DNA from: Bacteroidales bacterium
Lineage (GTDB): Bacteria; Bacteroidota; Bacteroidia; Bacteroidales; UBA932
NCBI GenBank assembly: GCA_017561885.1
Contig: JAFZBF010000041.1
Location: forward strand, 1-64,000
Direction: 5' to 3'
DNA: 64,000 bases
Shown: one piece after another, positions 61,604 to 64,000 of the stretch
Layout of the letters: the number at the start of each line of letters is the position of its first letter
How positions within the stretch are numbered: position 1 is the stretch's first letter
The notes under the pieces: model-generated
What the model was told of the DNA's origin: nothing
The model's database searches: none
Seen by the model: only the letters and a program-made list of their open reading frames with translations
Translations under genes and position numbers: made by a program

Positions 61604-61693
61604 CTTTTCTTTTTTTATTGGTTCAATAGTATAACGTAAAGACGTCTCAAAAGGTTGGATGTTATTATTGATTTTGCAGAAATCTTTACGGCG

Positions 61694-61725
61694 CAAAGAT
61701 ATATAAAAATATTAATACCTTGCAA
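61694..61725 (-). promoter_or_regulatory. Promoter of the TonB-dependent receptor gene
   Basis: On the minus strand TTG (61725-61723), a 21-bp spacer and TATCTTTG (61701-61694, exact) match consensus. The -33 element is inside the 10-bp palindrome CCTTGCAAGG (61718-61727), a possible operator. Confidence 0.6.
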
Positions 61726-61771
61726 GGCAAAGTACCAAAAATTTGCAAATATTTTTTAATACCTATATCTA

Positions 61772-62686
61772 TTAGCGGGATCCGAGATAGAGGAAGACCA
61801 TTCCTATGAGTACCAGCAGCAGGTCGAAGGCCTTGCTGCGGAGGTTTTTCTCCTTCAGGAACAGGGCTGCGAAGAGGAAGCTTACCACCACGCTCGAACG
61901 CTTGATCATCGACACGATGCCTATCATACAGTCAGGCTGGGCCAGGGTGTACATATATACGAAGTCGGCAGTCACGAGGAAGAGGCTGATCATTGGGATT
62001 GCCGCACGCCACTGGAAGGGAGTGTCCTTGCTGCGCCGGGGTCTCCAGACAAAGAGAAGGATGGCAAGCATTATTGCACACTGGTAGATGTTGTACCACA
62101 CGAGCACCGTCATCCTGTCCAGCCCTGCTCCTCCCTTCTCCACCGGAGCCAGAAGATATCGGTCATAAAGGCCCGAGGCAGCACCGATAACGGCCGAAAG
62201 CACCAGAAAGAACACCCATTTGTCATGCTTGAAGTCGATGCCTTCCTTGCGGCCGCCACGACCCAGAAGGTAAAACGACAGGGCTGCGAAAAAGACTCCG
62301 ATCCACTGGTAAAGATTCAGCCTCTCGCCGAAGAGCAGCATACCGCCGAGCAGCACCATCACCGGGCGGGTTGCATTCACCGGACCGACTATTGACAGGG
62401 GCAGGTTCTTGAGGGCATAGTATCCGCTGGCCCACGACGAAAGAACGATCACGCTCTTCAGAAGGATGTACTTGTGCACCTCCCAGCCGCCGCCTGCGAC
62501 GTGGAACACAGTGCCGTCCAGCGCACCTGCCTTCGACAGCACGAGCCAGGGCACCAGCAGTGCCGAACTGATCAGAGTATTGAGGAACAGTACCGGAAGG
62601 ACGGCATTGTTACGCAGCGACAGCTTCTTGAAGGAGTCGTAGAAACCGTATATTATTGCCGCCAGGAATGCGGTACTTACCCACAT
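61772..62686 (-). CDS. EamA/DMT family transporter
   Basis: The 304-residue membrane protein has about ten hydrophobic helices in two similar halves, as in drug/metabolite transporters. The end of the first EamA unit is seen at 'VGPVNATRPVMVLLGGMLLFGERLNLYQWIGV', and the second unit ends 'VVVSFLFAALFLKEKNLRSKAFDLLLVLIGM'. It probably exports or imports a small metabolite; substrates cannot be predicted. It starts 12 bp after the acyl-CoA synthetase gene, so the two are likely co-transcribed. Confidence 0.9.
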   Translation of the reverse strand: MWVSTAFLAAIIYGFYDSFKKLSLRNNAVLPVLFLNTLISSALLVPWLVLSKAGALDGTVFHVAGGGWEVHKYILLKSVIVLSSWASGYYALKNLPLSIVGPVNATRPVMVLLGGMLLFGERLNLYQWIGVFFAALSFYLLGRGGRKEGIDFKHDKWVFFLVLSAVIGAASGLYDRYLLAPVEKGGAGLDRMTVLVWYNIYQCAIMLAILLFVWRPRRSKDTPFQWRAAIPMISLFLVTADFVYMYTLAQPDCMIGIVSMIKRSSVVVSFLFAALFLKEKNLRSKAFDLLLVLIGMVFLYLGSR

Positions 62687-62698
62687 AAGACCGGATGA

Positions 62699-64000
62699 TT
62701 ATTTCTTCTTGTTCTTCTGCGGCTCGTCGCCGTGCGAGTTCTTGTACTTGAAGCGGCGGATCTTCTGTGTGGCGGTCTTCTCGAACGGTTCCTTCATGGC
62801 ATTGACCTCGCCGATCTTAGAGTTCTTGCCGACGGCCCTGTTAACGAAATCCAGGACAGCTTTCTTGCGGGCTTCAAGTTCTTCGAAGAACTTGTCCTCG
62901 CCCTCCTGGTTCCAGTCGAGCACGTTGTCGTCGAACTTTACAAGTGCCACCAGCTTGCCGTCACGTTCCATCACGAGCGACTCGTTGACGCCCTCGATGT
63001 CGTTGATGACGGTCTCTATCTCCTCGGGATAAATGTTCTCTCCTGAAGGGCCGAGTATGGTGTTGTTCAGACGTCCCCTGATGAACAGGTATCCGTCCTT
63101 GTCAATGAAACCTACATCGTTGGTGTGGAACCATCCCTGGTCGTCGAGCACTTGAAGGGTCCTTTCGGGATCTTTATAGTAACCTAACATCACATTGTCG
63201 CCGCGGCACACGATCTCACCCTCTCCGGTCTTCGGATCTACATTGTCCAGCCTGACTTCGACACCCCAGGTAACAACGCCGGCAGAACCGACCTTCTTGC
63301 GCCTCTTCTCGATGACATTGCTCACAAGAGGCGAAGTCTCGGTAAGGCCGTAACCGATGGCATACGGGAACTTGCAGTCCTTGAGGAACTGTTCGACAGC
63401 CGGATCGAGCTTAGATCCGCCTATACCGAAGAAACGCAGCTTGCCGCCGAAGGTCTTCTTCAGGCGATTACCGATGAGCCAGTGCAGCAGGAACGGCATC
63501 TTCTTGTTCATCCAGGTCAGCACGCGGCTGCGGTTTATGGTCGGCAGGATGCTGCCCTTGTAGACCTTCTCGATCACGAGCGGCACTGAAAGTATGGTGG
63601 TAGGACGCACCTTCTTGATTGCCGGCAGCAGGATGGACGGAGTCGGCGGCTTGGGGAGGTAGTAACAGCAGCCGCCCACATAGAAGCAGTACATAGTGCT
63701 GACATTCATCTCATAGGCGTGGGCTATGGGCAGGATGGACAGGAAACGGTCCTTCTTGCCGCTCGGCTGTGCCTTGAACGAGGCGCGCAGGTTGTGGCAG
63801 ATGTTGCGGTGAGAGAGCATCACGCCCTTCGCATTGCCGGTTGTCCCTGAAGTGTAGATGATGCAGGCCAGGTCGTCCGGCGCAGGATCCTTCACCCATC
63901 CGTCGCACTGGAAAGCGTCCTTGTCTTTCTTTATGAATTCGAGTGTCTCTATGTCGATTACAAGGGTCATCTTGTCGTAGCACTCCTGGCTTAGCTTGTG
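62699..64000 (-). CDS. Long-chain acyl-CoA synthetase (AMP-forming), C-terminal part
   Basis: The gene runs off the window edge; 433 codons are visible and the frame is open to base 64000, so an internal ATG at 63970 is not the true start. The AMP-binding signature is 'IIYTSGTTGNAKGVMLSH'. Further motifs are 'GYGLTETSPLV' and 'GWFHTNDVGFIDKDGYLFIRGR', with a final lysine-rich region ('IRRFKYK' and a K/N-rich tail). It activates fatty acids with ATP to acyl-CoA, probably for membrane lipid turnover or fatty-acid uptake. The EamA gene follows it. Confidence 0.93.
   Translation of the reverse strand, partial: HKLSQECYDKMTLVIDIETLEFIKKDKDAFQCDGWVKDPAPDDLACIIYTSGTTGNAKGVMLSHRNICHNLRASFKAQPSGKKDRFLSILPIAHAYEMNVSTMYCFYVGGCCYYLPKPPTPSILLPAIKKVRPTTILSVPLVIEKVYKGSILPTINRSRVLTWMNKKMPFLLHWLIGNRLKKTFGGKLRFFGIGGSKLDPAVEQFLKDCKFPYAIGYGLTETSPLVSNVIEKRRKKVGSAGVVTWGVEVRLDNVDPKTGEGEIVCRGDNVMLGYYKDPERTLQVLDDQGWFHTNDVGFIDKDGYLFIRGRLNNTILGPSGENIYPEEIETVINDIEGVNESLVMERDGKLVALVKFDDNVLDWNQEGEDKFFEELEARKKAVLDFVNRAVGKNSKIGEVNAMKEPFEKTATQKIRRFKYKNSHGDEPQKNKKK

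Noticed and set aside
61604..61696. Longer TonB-dependent receptor start at 61696
   Set aside because: It would put the promoter -7 box within the coding region, and the clear signal peptide begins at 61603.
1..64000. Search for CRISPR arrays, insertion sequences, phage genes and integrases
   Set aside because: No spaced direct repeats, transposase motifs or integrase motifs were seen while reading both strands.

Overview
The window looks like chromosomal DNA from an uncultured member of the Bacteroidales (Bacteroidota). Evidence is the SusC/SusD pair, the DUF4492-cydA-cydB cassette, small lineage-typical proteins (a DUF2795 protein, an H1-like Lys/Ala-rich protein), and many promoters of the Bacteroidota type (TAnnTTTG at -7, TTG at -33) with few purine-rich ribosome sites. 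Base composition is moderately GC-rich. I see no rRNA, CRISPR array, transposase, phage gene or attachment site. Genes are packed tightly and the longest gap between genes is under 200 bp. The window starts inside an exbD-like gene and ends inside an acyl-CoA synthetase gene.

Region 1 (1-13.3 kb) is core information processing and lipid A. It holds gltX with a tRNA-Glu upstream, then the minus-strand operon rimP-nusA-infB-asnS-udk-(TonB-domain protein), and the plus-strand operon lpxD-lpxC-lpxA-wbqC. LpxC is free-standing, although most Bacteroidota fuse it to FabZ. Region 2 (13.3-26.7 kb) has purB, alr, a three-gene lipid-glycosylation operon (GT2, LAB_N, GT39/ArnT-like), an exported M6 metalloprotease with a coupled small lipoprotein, an H1-like gene, an S41 protease with a FtsB/DivIC protein, a CPBP protease overlapping manA, hslR, pth and rplY. 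Region 3 (26.7-44.4 kb) is housekeeping: a C11 protease with an MBL hydrolase, an RsmI-like methylase, folB, mtaB, holA, an HsdR-N-like nuclease domain, cca, a histidine acid phosphatase, an M28 protease fused to a TonB C-terminal domain, leuS, a YitT protein, two overlapping AraC-type regulators, trkA, folE and a cobalamin adenosyltransferase.

Region 4 (44.4-56.3 kb) is a compact locus for arabinoxylan-type glycans. Two GH10 xylanase lipoproteins are transcribed divergently from one tiny promoter region, followed by susC, susD and a GH54 alpha-L-arabinofuranosidase. The GH54 enzyme belongs to a family best known from fungi and here carries a NEW3-like domain and a lamin-tail-like domain. A GH29 fucosidase lies next to it on the other strand, at the end of the cytochrome bd operon. 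The likely division of labour is that surface xylanases cut xylan, GH54 removes arabinose, and SusCD imports the oligosaccharides. Region 5 (56.3-64 kb) has cydAB with DUF4492, a TonB-dependent receptor, an EamA transporter and the acyl-CoA synthetase.

The most interesting regulatory pattern is a compact, nearly palindromic divergent promoter. At four loci (18.7, 28.7, 32.2 and 45.8 kb) two -7 boxes on opposite strands lie only 11-13 bp apart, so the two core promoters occupy the same DNA. At two of these loci a TTG of one promoter directly abuts the -7 box of the other. All functional calls rest on reading motifs in the translated sequence; no database search was run.
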